Shown here: piece after piece, positions 26,815 through 38,400 of the stretch
Position numbering within the stretch: the first letter of the stretch is position 1
Layout: every line of letters starts with the position of its first letter
DNA from: Halichondria panicea
Taxonomy: Eukaryota > Porifera > Demospongiae > Suberitida > Halichondriidae
NCBI RefSeq assembly: GCF_963675165.1
Contig: NC_087379.1
Coordinates: 8,090,339-8,154,338 of the forward strand
Reading direction: 5' to 3'
DNA length: 64,000 nucleotides
Notes under the pieces: generated by a model
Told to the model about the DNA's origin: nothing
Seen by the model: the letters and a program-made list of their open reading frames with translations, nothing else
Database searches by the model: none
Program-made: the position numbers and the translations under genes

Positions 26815-26937
26815 ATCTGGCCCTCTACATTTCTTGTGTGGGCGATTAGCACATGGCTAAGTGGTTTTGTGCAATGAATTTAATTGGGAGCACATGATAC
26901 TACCTAACAGTATGTCCCCTCTCTCCACTATATATAG

Positions 26938-27005
26938 TGTCCTGTTGTCCAATGCCAACCTGACTCTGGCTAGAGGAAGGAGGTACGGATTAGTAGGACG
27001 AAATG
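26938..27005 (+). pseudogene. Duplicated ABCF3 exon 6, copy 2
   Basis: Full-length 68-nt match to ABCF3 exon 6 with intact acceptor and donor, next to the 5' end of Death-TM-MATH gene 2. It has no promoter or flanking ABCF3 exons, so it is not a gene on its own. Confidence 0.9.
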
Positions 27006-27193
27006 GTGAGGGGTTGTCTCCATGGTAATGAATACTAGCTGTTACTAAATGTAAATTCCAAATCTCATTTTGCTATCTAGCCAGTTTTTACATTGTAGTT
27101 ATGGCCACCATTATTTTGGTGAATATATAGTGTAATAACATGGTTGCCCTGATTATACTGCACACTTGACTACAGCTGCTTGTATACACACAG

Positions 27194-27291
27194 GTTAGTG
27201 TTGAATGGACCTACTACCAACCAAGTGGTGAGCAAGGCGGTGGAAGGAGGTACTGGCACTGACATAAGATTGATATTGCATTTGGAAACCA
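27194..27291 (+). pseudogene. Duplicated ABCF3 exon 5, copy 2 (deleted)
   Basis: Matches ABCF3 exon 5 but is 98 nt instead of 117. Small deletions remove part of the [15 protein letters not shown] region and shift the frame. The splice sites persist. Confidence 0.9.
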
Positions 27292-27321
27292 GTAAGATCT
27301 ATCTAAACACAAAAGAAAGAT

Positions 27322-28350
27322 TCATTCAATGCTACACTTGTGTATCTGAAACAGAAGTGTGTTGTCTAACAAATAGTTGGGTTTTAGTTCAGATTGCTTG
27401 ATGAACTTATATATTCCCCAACCCAATTCTGCCCTATCTCTGTCAGTTACTCTGTCATCAGTCTTGCTATCCGTCCAGTAATTGTAATCAATTATTTGAT
27501 CCCAGTGATCTTCTCCACGGAGCTGATCTATTAGTCTGACGGATATATTGCCTCGAAACGGCCAATTCAAAGAATCGTCAAACTCTCCTCTCATGAAGTG
27601 CACAAACACAGAGATGTGTGTTCTTTCACCAGTGCGCCAGCCGCTAGCACGCACACCGAGACAGATCTTGTAGCCGTGATGGTGGGTGTAGACTGGAGGG
27701 GACCACCATTTAGTATAATTAGCCTTGTACTGCTTAAAGTCGATCATTTTGAGAACTGGTAATCCTTTAAAAGTATAATTCTCCTTGTACTGATCATTGG
27801 TTATTTTGAGGTTAGGGGTTGGTACTCTATATGGAGGTACTGTATATGGAGGTACTGTATATGGAATCGATTGATCTTCATTGCACGGTATCCAATAAAC
27901 GATGCCAATGGCTAGTGTGACTACTAATATGACTGCAACCGTTGAAATGAAATAGTAGCTTTGTTTTTCTTTTCTCTCCTCTGGCCTTGGTGGTCTGTTG
28001 GCAACATAATGGGCCACCTTTCTAGTAATTTCTTCTCTCCTAAGCTTCAATAAGATAATGAGAAGGTTCTTGAATGTAGCCTCATGTCGGCATTTCTTTA
28101 TCCATTTTCTTAGAGCTTCTTTATTTGCTGCTTCTGTACTTTCGAAATTCCGTAATCTTCTGACATCTTCCTTATCTGCATTAGAGAGCTCAAACTGGTC
28201 ACAAAGATCATCTATACAGTTGAATAGATGGGCTATTCCAGGAAAATCAGTCTCAACAATTTCTTGGTTGACTTGCTTGTATGTTAGTCCTGTATTTATC
28301 ATCAGTGTGTCCATAGTTAGTTGTCCATTTCCTCTTTGTTGTCCTGACAT
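27322..28350 (-). CDS. Death-TM-MATH protein 3 (intronless)
   Basis: A 342-aa single frame, near-identical to gene 1 over most of its length. The Death domain is at about 22-116, the membrane helix at about 132-154, then the same VPPYTVPPYRVP stalk and a MATH-like domain to the end. The N-terminus (MSGQQRGNGQLTMDTL) is a few residues longer than in gene 1. Differences from gene 1 cluster in the Death domain (ESTEAANKEAL, LKLRREEITRK) and in the loop after LIDQLRGEDHW. Both frames are intact despite many substitutions, which argues for selection. It is flanked by ABCF3 exon 5 and exon 6 copies. Confidence 0.88.
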   Translation of the reverse strand: MSGQQRGNGQLTMDTLMINTGLTYKQVNQEIVETDFPGIAHLFNCIDDLCDQFELSNADKEDVRRLRNFESTEAANKEALRKWIKKCRHEATFKNLLIILLKLRREEITRKVAHYVANRPPRPEERKEKQSYYFISTVAVILVVTLAIGIVYWIPCNEDQSIPYTVPPYTVPPYRVPTPNLKITNDQYKENYTFKGLPVLKMIDFKQYKANYTKWWSPPVYTHHHGYKICLGVRASGWRTGERTHISVFVHFMRGEFDDSLNWPFRGNISVRLIDQLRGEDHWDQIIDYNYWTDSKTDDRVTDRDRAELGWGIYKFIKQSELKPNYLLDNTLLFQIHKCSIE

Positions 28351-28622
28351 CTCTGACCCTCAAGTTAGGAACTAGCTACATGTATAGCTAGTACTAAAAC
28401 TAATGCTTTCTTGTGTGGGTGAGTCACACAGGTATGTGTTGACTAAGTGGTATTTGTGTCTTATGTTACTTTAGAACTACTAGGATGTATAGGGCTGCAT
28501 GGATCAGATGGAAAAGAAAAATGTAGGGGAGGCAAAGCCCCTGCCGCGTATGCATATATAAACTAGGGGTGACATGCTCCCCCAGAAAAGTTGTAACAGT
28601 ATGTCCTTTCTCTCCACTATAG

Positions 28623-28690
28623 TGTCCTGTTGTCCAATGCCAACCTGACTCTGGCTAGAGGGAGGAGGTACGGATTAGTAGGACGAAATG
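28623..28690 (+). pseudogene. Duplicated ABCF3 exon 6, copy 3
   Basis: Full-length 68-nt match to ABCF3 exon 6 with both splice sites kept; a single a-to-g change is visible in the RRYG region. It lies upstream of the 5' end of Death-TM-MATH gene 3. Confidence 0.9.
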
Positions 28691-28806
28691 GTGAGGGGTT
28701 GTCTCCATGGTAATGAATACTATAAGCAAATGGAAGCCTGGCTGCACTAAATTCCAAATCTCAATTTTGTTATCCAGCCAGTTATGACCACCATGTGAAT
28801 ACTGCC

Positions 28807-28814
<8 letters not shown>

Positions 28815-28863
<49 letters not shown>

Positions 28864-28882
28864 TGTGTGTGTGTGTGTGTGT
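28815..28882. repeat. (TG)n microsatellite
   Basis: A run of TG dinucleotides with one interruption, between the last ABCF3 exon 6 copy and the duplicated FTSJ1 exon. Confidence 0.95.
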
Positions 28883-28973
28883 GCATCCTTTGTGCTTCAA
28901 GTGTAGAACCATTTCCATGTACTTGATCTCATGCAGTACACAATGTAACTTTAGTTTTATTTCCCCTGTACAG

Positions 28974-29135
28974 AGTGCAGAGGATGGTTGCTATGAGCCC
29001 CTGGCTCCTAATCAGTCCCCAATCAACCCTCCCTACAAGACTGCCTGTGAGCTCAAGAAAGGAAGCCATGTCTCTCAGCCAGGGAGGACTACCGCCATTA
29101 TGAACTCTGATCCTACACCTGTAGCACGCCTATAA
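28974..29135 (+). pseudogene. Duplicated last exon of FTSJ1
   Basis: Matches FTSJ1 exon 8 (14932-15087) with its upstream intron end and about 25 bp of 3' UTR (overall about 28938-29161). The frame is open but has one extra codon (QPGRTTAIM) and a changed tail ending PVARL before TAA. No other FTSJ1 exon is nearby, so it is an orphan exon. It sits 270 bp upstream of the ABCF3 start. Confidence 0.92.
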
Positions 29136-29405
29136 GTATGTGTGGACACTCAAACTGATTTGTATAATAATACCTGGTACTGTATCTGTTGTTGTTTCAT
29201 TGACGTCCAAAACATGCCTACAAAAAGAATCGATGGCCGTGAAACAATCTGCTCTGTTTGATGCATTAATAATTATTGGCTCCTACTAGTTGGCATTGTT
29301 GTCCTCTGGTTCCATGGTTGCTTAGTGGTGGAGGATGGTCTATAGAGACTAGTGCATGCAACGACCCGCTCCCAGTCCCCACGAGATTAGAACAGCTAGC
29401 TATAC

Positions 29406-32400
29406 ATGATGAGTAGCACTGTAGGATCATTCCTGAGGAGAGAGTGCCCCGGGCTAGAAGATGAAATATTCCAGTATATATGTGGTGAGGCATATTCATG
29501 AGAGATGAGACCATGATGTTATTCATTGCTCTGATATAAACAGGAGTACTAGACAGTCCGGATGATTTCCAGAGTGTTGATGATGTTCACGAAGCCGTGG
29601 GTGAGGTATTATCTGAGTCGACCAATGGGGACGGAGCACACACACTCTGCTCTCGGCTTTACTCCATTCTGATTGGTCAACACAAGCCGAGTGACAAACG
29701 GGTGACGATGACATCGACAGTTGATAGAGGAAAGAAATTATTGGAAGCTCCTGTAAACTTGTCCACAAAGTTGAAGGATCAAGGTGTGTGTGCGTGGCTA
29801 ACTCGTGTAGTAGTCTGGCTGCCACACCGTTGTTAATGTATATGGGTGGTCTCTGTTATTGGTATGTAGGGTAACTCGGGTGTGTATGCTAGACTAACGA
29901 TGCGTTCACTTGCAGGTGATGAGGTCTCTGCAATGAACTCCATTTGGATGATGCCAGATAATGGCAGAGCTGTGAGTGAATTACTGTACATTGTCAATTT
30001 TTCTGCTAATTTGGCTCATTTTCAAAGGTTTTTACCAGCAATATTTTCTAGTAATACGGTATATACAGACCTCACTGTATGTATCTGTGTACTAGCCTCC
30101 GTGTTGCTATGGTGAACTACAGGTATGTTTCTTCATTGCAGGCAGTGAATCAGAAGAAACTGGAGAAAGTCGACGCTAAACTGAAAGTGAAATTGGAAAA
30201 GAAGGCACAGAAAGATCAACTCTCGTCAGCAGCTGCTGCTGAAAAAGGGTGAGCCAGGATCATTGTAACTATGGACCATTATCTGGTGGGCATTTGCAGT
30301 CACACTGGTCGGTGGTGGTTGGTACTAACCACCTCTAGACTACATGTAGACAAAAAATAACCACCTCTTAGGCAGGCTTAGTTTACTACATAAAAGAGGC
30401 AACTTTGTGTACTGAATTGTGATAGAGGATTGAAAATTGCCATCACTTCACGAATAGTCTGAGCTCATCACTGTACACAGTGTAATAACACGGTTGCCCT
30501 GATTACTGCACACTTGACTACAGCTGCTTGTATACACACAGGTTAGTGTTGAGTGGACCTACTACCAACCAAGTGGTGAGCAAGGCGGTGGAGGGAGGCA
30601 CTGGGGGCACTGTCACTGACATCAAGATTGAAAACTTTGATATTGCATTTGGAAACCAGTAAGTTCTATCTAAGTACAAAAGAATAATTATGTCATACAC
30701 TATACTTACTATACTAGTACGAAGTTATGTATCTGAAACTTGAGTGTGTTGTCTAATAAACTAACTAGACCAGTAAGTTCACAAAAGAAAGATTCATAAT
30801 TTTATCATTCAATACTATACTTGTGTATCTGAAACAGAAGCGTGTTGTATAACAAATAGTTGGGTTTTAGTTCAGAATGCTTGATCAAAATTGGGTTTCC
30901 CAGTCCAAGTGTGGCCTCTTCTTCCTCAACCACTCTGTCAGAGTACATACTTTCAACCGTGTTATTATATATAACTGTATGCTCCACATGATCTTCTCCA
31001 TGGAGCTGATCTATTAGTCTGAAATGTATAGTTCCTCGAAACGGCCATTTTAAAGAATCATCAAACTCTCCTCTAATGAAGAATATACCCGCTCCAACGT
31101 GTCTTCCTTTGCCTGGATATCCATTGGGATACACACCCAAAATTATCTTGTAGCCCCTGTGATGGGTGTAGACTGGAGGGGAGCGCCATACAGTGTCATT
31201 CTCCTTGTACTGCTCAAACTTGGTCATCTTGAAAATTGGGGTTGGTAGTCTAATTGAGTGGTCTTCAATGCACGGAGCCAGTACCCAAAGAGCCAGACCT
31301 GTGGCTAGTATGACAACACCTGCTGAAATGAAATACTGGTAATAGCAAAAATCCTTCTTCTCCTCCTTCGGCCTTGGTTGCTCATTTGTTGCTCCTCTGT
31401 TGGAAATGTATTCAGCCACGTCTTTAGCCACACCTCCTTTCTTAATGTCCAATAATATGATAAGCAGGTTCTTGAATGTAGCCATATAAGGGAATCGATT
31501 TCTCCAGTATTCTAGAGCTTTTTTAGTCGAATTTTTTGTACTTCTATGCTGTAGTCTTTTGACATCTGTTTTTTCTGGAGGAGAGAGCCCAAACTGCTCA
31601 CAAAGGTCGTCTATATTGTCAAATAGGTCGGCTATTTTAGACAAATCCTTCTCAGCAATTTCTTGGTTCACTTGCTCGTCTGTTAGTCCTGTATTTGTCA
31701 TCAGTTTGTCGATTGTTAGTTCTCCATATTCTTTTTGTTCTGACATATCTGGCCCTCAAGTTAGGAACTAGCTACATGTACTAAATGCTTTCTTGTGGGG
31801 GGGTCTGACAAAGTGGGTGTTTTTGTTATTGTGAATTCATTGGGAGCACATGAGAGACAGTAACAGTACATGTTCAATATTCATGATGTACCCACTAACA
31901 GTATGTCCTCCCTCTCTCCACTATAGTGTCCTGTTGTCCAATGCCAACCTGACTCTGGCTAGAGGAAGGAGGTACGGATTAGTAGGACGAAATGGTGAGG
32001 GGCTGTCTCCATAGTCTATAAGCAACTATTTTTATAGTGTCATACTTTCCAGAACAAAATAACCATGAGGCTAGCATACCTGTAGTGTTACATGTGTGTC
32101 TCTCCCCTGCCCTAACCACACCCCTCACACACGTGCAGGTGTTGGCAAGTCCACCCTCCTCCGCTCTATGGCGTGTCGTGAGCTGCGTCTACCAGCTGGT
32201 GTGAGTGTACTACACGTGGAGCAAGAGGTCACCGGGGACAACACACTAGCACTGGATAGTGTACTCGAGTGTGACACTGAGAGAGTGCAGCTGCTCGCTA
32301 GAGAGGGGGAGCTACTGGCCTCAGGGGACAAGGACACAGCAGCAGGCAGGTCTGTGTACCCCAGGGAGGGGGGTGTTTTAAGTATAGTAATCCACACACA

Positions 32401-35400
32401 ATAATGAAAAAAAAATTGATAGTTCCAGTGTTTAGCTTAGTGTGTACTGTACTGTGTGTTTGACTGCTAGTGAGCATTCGTATGATTATGGTTTGTGTGT
32501 ATATTTTCAGTACTTTCATCTGCCCCTCCCTCTGTATGTGTAGCGCTTCTGATGAGCTGGCTGAGGTATACCTTCGACTACAGGAGATAGACGCTGACAA
32601 AGCACCAGCAAGGTAACTGTACCCAGTAGATCAAGTACCATCTTACACACTGTGCTCACTCACTCACAGAGCTGGCTGTATTCTGGCTGGTCTGGGGTTC
32701 ACTCCGGAGATGCAAGGAATGCAGACAAGGTGAGGGGGAGTGGCTAGTGGGTGTGGTCATTATGTGAGCTGGCCCCACCCATTTTATACAGAGAGTTTTC
32801 CGGAGGATGGAGAATGAGATTAGCACTGGCTAGGACACTGTTTGCAAGGTAAGCAGTTTTTGAGAGACGAAAGTGCTGAAATTTATTGGTAATTTGTGTT
32901 TCTGCAGACCTGACGTTCTTCTGCTCGATGGTAAGATACTTTATCAGCACTAGAGTTATTGACTATTCACTGTCTCTCTTGATACAGAGCCTACTAACAT
33001 GTTGGACATCAAGGCCATCATGTGGCTGCAAGACTTCCTCCAGGTGAGCTAGTTCCAGCGGGGGGGGGGGCTGTTATCCCGTCCATGTTGTTCACGGTTC
33101 ACTATGCCCACCCACACACCCATTCATGTCCAATCATGTCCAACAACACCATCGTAATATATTTATATAGTGTACATACATATGAACTACTATACCCCCC
33201 TACTATACCCCCCTACTATACCCCCCTACTATCCTCCGCTACTATACCCCCCTACTATCCTCCGCTACTATCCTCCGCTACTATCCTCCGCTACTATCCT
33301 CCCCTACTATCCTCCGCTACTATACCCCCCTACTATCCTCCGCTACTATACCCCCCTACTATCCTCTCCTACTATACCCCCCTACTATACCCCCCCTACT
33401 ATACCCCCCTACTATACCCCCCTACTATACCCCCCTACTATCCTCTCCTACTATACCCCCCTACTATACCCCCCCTACTATACCCCCCTACTATACCCCC
33501 CTACTATCCTCTGCTACTATACCCCCCCCTACTATACCCCCCTACTATCCTCCGCTACAATCCTCCGCTACTATGTTCCCCCTCACAGACGTGGCCGTCC
33601 ACCCTCCTGACAGTGTCCCATGACCGAGTGTTTCTGACTGACGTGTGCACTGACATCATCCACCTCCACTCCAGGGCTCTCACCTACTACAAAGGAAACT
33701 ATGAGGTGGGGTGTGGTCTATGGTGTGTGGGTGTGGTCTATGAGGTGGAGGGTCTGTCATTCATTATGGGAGATATTTTTGAACATGTGTTTGTGCTAAC
33801 TGTTCTGTGCGTGCTTAGAAAGATCCCAAAACGATTTGATCTCAGACGCACTGGCTGACCATACCATATGCTATATGCTCCGCCACTTGTGTTAATTGCA
33901 TAGAAGTTGGAGTGGACAGCTGTTATTAATTAGTTCACACATGTGTGCTTTAGCGTACTATGGTTTGTAACAGCTGATTGTTGTGGTTCCACAGGTGTTC
34001 ATGTCTACAAAGACAGAGCGACTAAAGAACCAGCAACGAGAATATGAATCACAAATGCAGTATCGGCAACATCTACAGGTACGCCCCCACACACACACCA
34101 CACACTCCTCACACCCCTCACACACCTCACAGGAGTTCATTGACCGCTGGAGATACAACGCCAAGAGATCCAGTCAAGCTCAGATGAGAATAAAGATACT
34201 AGAGAAGCTACCAATCCTCACTCCAGTGGTTGGAGATGGAGAGGTGGTCTTACGCTTCCCTGACGTTGACAAACTGTCCCCTCCCATACTACAACTCACT
34301 GAGGTGTGAAACTGCTACTAAAATGTTGTCCAACTACTCGCATTCATTATTAATTTATACGCACATACATCATACACGTTTGTAATGAACATCTTTCAGC
34401 AGCCATAACTGATAATCCAATTTCAAAAATGTTATGATTTTCTGAAAGCTTACGAAAATACCTTTCAAATGGTGTGTTTCAATTCAAAATTTCGTTGGGG
34501 CCCTAATTTGTCATTTTTCGGCTTTGGACCATGGGCTATTTATTATCCATGGTATGGCCAAATTGACATCGCTCGAATATTAACTTTAATGACACCATTT
34601 GAAAGGTCTCTTTTTAAGCTTTCGGAAAATCAATTGCAATTGGATCTACGGAAGTCAAGTTATGGCAGCTGAAAAAGTGTCCAAACCATTGATTTAACGG
34701 CCGTTGATGGTGATATAACTGAAGATCTTTCAGCAGCCACAACTTTTGTTCTGATGATCCAATTTCAAAAATGTTATGATTTTCTGAAAGCTTACGAAAA
34801 TACCTTTCAAATGGTGTGTTTCAATCAAAAATTTCGTTGGGGCCCTAATTTGTCATTTTTCGGCCTTGGACCATGGGCTATTATTCATTGTATGGCCAAA
34901 TTGACATCGCTCGAATATTAACTTTAATGACACCATTTGAAAGGTCTCTTTTTAAGCTTTCGGAAAATCAAAAAATTATTGCAATTGGATCTACGGAAGT
35001 CAAGTTATGGCAGCTGAATGAGTCTCCAAACCATTGTTAGTGGTGGTGTAGTTGAAGATCTTTCAGCAGCCATAATTTAGTCACCCTTTGTGCAAGTTGC
35101 AGTGTGCCTTCAGCCCCTCCCCCTCCCCGTCTCTTTAGGTTGTGTTCGGCTACTCCAGTGACCGTGTGTTGTTCAAGCAGCTCAATATCAACGCAGACAT
35201 GGAGTCACGTATAGCAATGGTAGGTCTGTAGTGTGTGTGTGGGTGTGTGTGTGTGTGTAGGTATCGGAAAAACAAATAATTTCCCAGGGGCCAATGTTTT
35301 CGCGGATTTCACCAAGCTGCAAAAATATGATTCTATATACAAGTCCGCTAAAAAACGTACACACAAAATTGGCCATTTTTTCTAGACCTTCGAAAATTAC

Positions 35401-38400
35401 CCACTATATACAGTATATTCCATTCAGCATGGTGGTGCATGTGATTACATTGGTTCTCTGCATATGACACAGGTTGGTGAGAACGGAGCTGGTAAGTCAA
35501 CTCTTGTCAAGCTACTCACTGGTGAACTAAGTCCACAAGATGGCTACAGAAGTGCGCACAGGTTAGTCTGTGTTGTGCAGCTTGATGAGTTGTTGTTCAT
35601 CACGTGTCTTCTCTCCCAGAAACCTGAAGATAGCTTACTTTAGTCAGCATCACGTTGACCAGCTTGTGATGGAGTCCACACCACTGCATTTCATACAGGC
35701 AAAGTTCCCAGGTACGTATATACGTACATAATTATAACACACACGATATTGCAATAATTATTCATTGTTGGTCTCCCTTGCAGGCATGAAGGATGAAGAG
35801 TATCGATCGTACCTTGGCTCATTCGGAGTGACGGGAGAGCTAGCATTGAGACCCATAGCCTCACTATCTGGAGGACAGAAGAGCAGACTAGCCTTCGCCC
35901 TCATGGCCATGCCGAGGTATAGTACTTCATTTATCCTTAGATATATGTTGGTCTAGTGGCTAACTTTGAGAGGCCATAACTTATGTTAGAACGTTCCATT
36001 TCAAAACTAAAAGATGTATTTAGAAGCTGTTTGGTGGTTCTATACAATAATTATGGTGCGCTTGATCAACAATTATTTCGGGCCTAAATTGTCCATGCGT
36101 GCGTAGGCTATGTGAGTTTTCCAAATCAGGCCTTTTTTCTTAGCTAAGTTTGAGAGACCATAACTTGTGTTGCAAACGTCTGATTTCCAATTGGATTTAG
36201 TAGCTCGATCTTTAGTGCTAAAATATAGTGTGCTTAGATTAGTATTTGCTTTCGCGCGCCCACATATTCTGTTTTTTAGAAAAATGCGTAATACAATCTA
36301 ATAGATGTGGGATCGTCTTTTTCTTTCCATGCAGACCCAATTTCTTGATAATGGACGAGCCTACTAACCACCTCGATATGGAGACAGTGGACGCACTCGC
36401 TAAAGCCTTGGAGAGATTCAAGGTAATTGCAAGGGCGTATAAAAGAAGAGAGGGCATGCAACTCCACTATCAGTACACGTAGCTAGCAGAGTTCAAACGT
36501 GGGCGAAGGAATGTGTGCATTTGCATGAAGTGCTAAAAATAGAAATTTCATTTCATGCACTGTCATGCACATTCATCCGCCCACGTTTGAACTCTGCTCA
36601 TATAGGAGTTGCATGCCCTCTCTTCTTTTATACGCCCTTGGTAATTGTAATTGTATGTGCTAGTGCTAGACCCTTGCTGTGTACAGGAGCCCATAAATAA
36701 GAGGAAGAGCGGCTAACCTCAACGTATACTCGGGGATCATGTTTCGTAATTGCCTGTTTCCTTTTATGGAAGCAACTAAGTGCTTGCAAACCGCAGCCCT
36801 GTATTTGGTTTGCATAGTAAAACCACAATTATTCAGTCAGCATGGATATCGTATATCATAACTAAGAGGCTCTGGCTAACTTCTTTCAGACTTCAGCTTG
36901 TATCAATTCTTTCCCTGTAACTACTGTTGTCCATAACAACAAGTACAGAGCCAAGGATTGATACAATAACCTAGAGCACTGAAGTGCTAACCCTCAGCTG
37001 TTGACATGAATAAATAGATCTATAAAAACCAGAGTAGTAAAGAAGCAACAAAACTTACAATTATACTTTTAATAGAGACCGGTAAAGGATCACTTCACCT
37101 GCAAATAATTATGTAGATCTACTACCTCGAATGAAGGTCGCGTGTAGAGCATAAGCAACGTACAAGTTTAAGCTTTTTACTCGCTTTTATACGACAACGA
37201 AGCTTTAACATTGAAATCTGCCACTATTTAAACTACTGTGTGAAAGCTATCCATACTATAAACGCAGTGCTATAATGGCACCCAGGTGAATAGATCGCAA
37301 ATTACAAACGAACAAACAGGACAAACCAACCGACTACTATACCCGTAGCCGCCCACGTACCTCGGGTAATTATAACCCAAGTACTTGTATGAAATAAGTC
37401 AGCCTACTAGTTAGCATGCATACAGAGGATTTCAAGTTGGTTGGCAGAAGTTAAAAGTTGTACATGTAGTGCATGACCGCACACTCTTCCTACTAATGCA
37501 ATTAGTGGTCATGGTTGACTGCACTTCAACTTTTAACTTCTGCAAACCTGAAATCTTCTGTGTAATGAACTCATAACTGACTACCGTAAAAGTGGTTTTG
37601 TTATGTTTCTGGACAACTGTTGTGCAAACCACTGTACGTGTATGGATTCAACCACTTAGTGAATTAAATGGTCATAAACCACATACAAAACGTGATCCCC
37701 GTAGTCAGCCGTTCCTTCTCATATTTATGGGCTCCTGCTGTTTATATTATGTGTGTGTGAGTGGTTAATAGGGGCTTTGGTGTACAATATTCGTTATGCA
37801 CAATTACCTAACTGGGTAGCTACCGCACCTGCATTGATCAAAGGATTCCTCCAGTGCATGGAAGCATACAAGAGTTCATAAATACATAACCATGGCAACA
37901 ACATTATATTGCATTATAATCACTGGTTTCCATGGTTATGCAGGATACAAATATCTAATCTTTGCCTGGTAGACTACTGGCATACTACATCAAAGGCTTT
38001 ATGGAGTATGATATTTCCAGTGTATACGTGCAGTTGATAGCTGATATGATAGCTGATAGCTGATTGATAGCTGATATCCGTATCATACGTGTGTGGTGCT
38101 TTAGATAAACTCTTGGATGTCACCCAAGAGTTTATCTAAAGCACCACCCACACCCTTGGATTTGCATCTAGGCCTTGCCCAATTATGCTAGCATAATTTT
38201 GAGACTAATAGGTAACCCAGCCTGGAGCATTGAGCATTATGCCAGCCTAATAGCATAATAGGCAGCTAACAGTTGACCTTTAAACTTTATTCTGTGATCT
38301 TTAATGAATACCAATATAGTTCCTTAGAAGACTATATAGAAGCTTCTGTATAATGTTGCAATAATGATTAATAAAGAACCTGTGTGAATCTAATATGACA

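Noticed and set aside
28815-29135. 106-aa frame starting in the TG tract and ending in the FTSJ1-like tail
   Set aside because: The first part is microsatellite and the rest is an orphan copy of FTSJ1 exon 8; no promoter or other exons.
33022-33858. 278-aa tyrosine/proline-rich open frame
   Set aside because: It mostly reads through the ctactatacccccc minisatellite; the real coding part is ABCF3 exon 13 in its proper frame.
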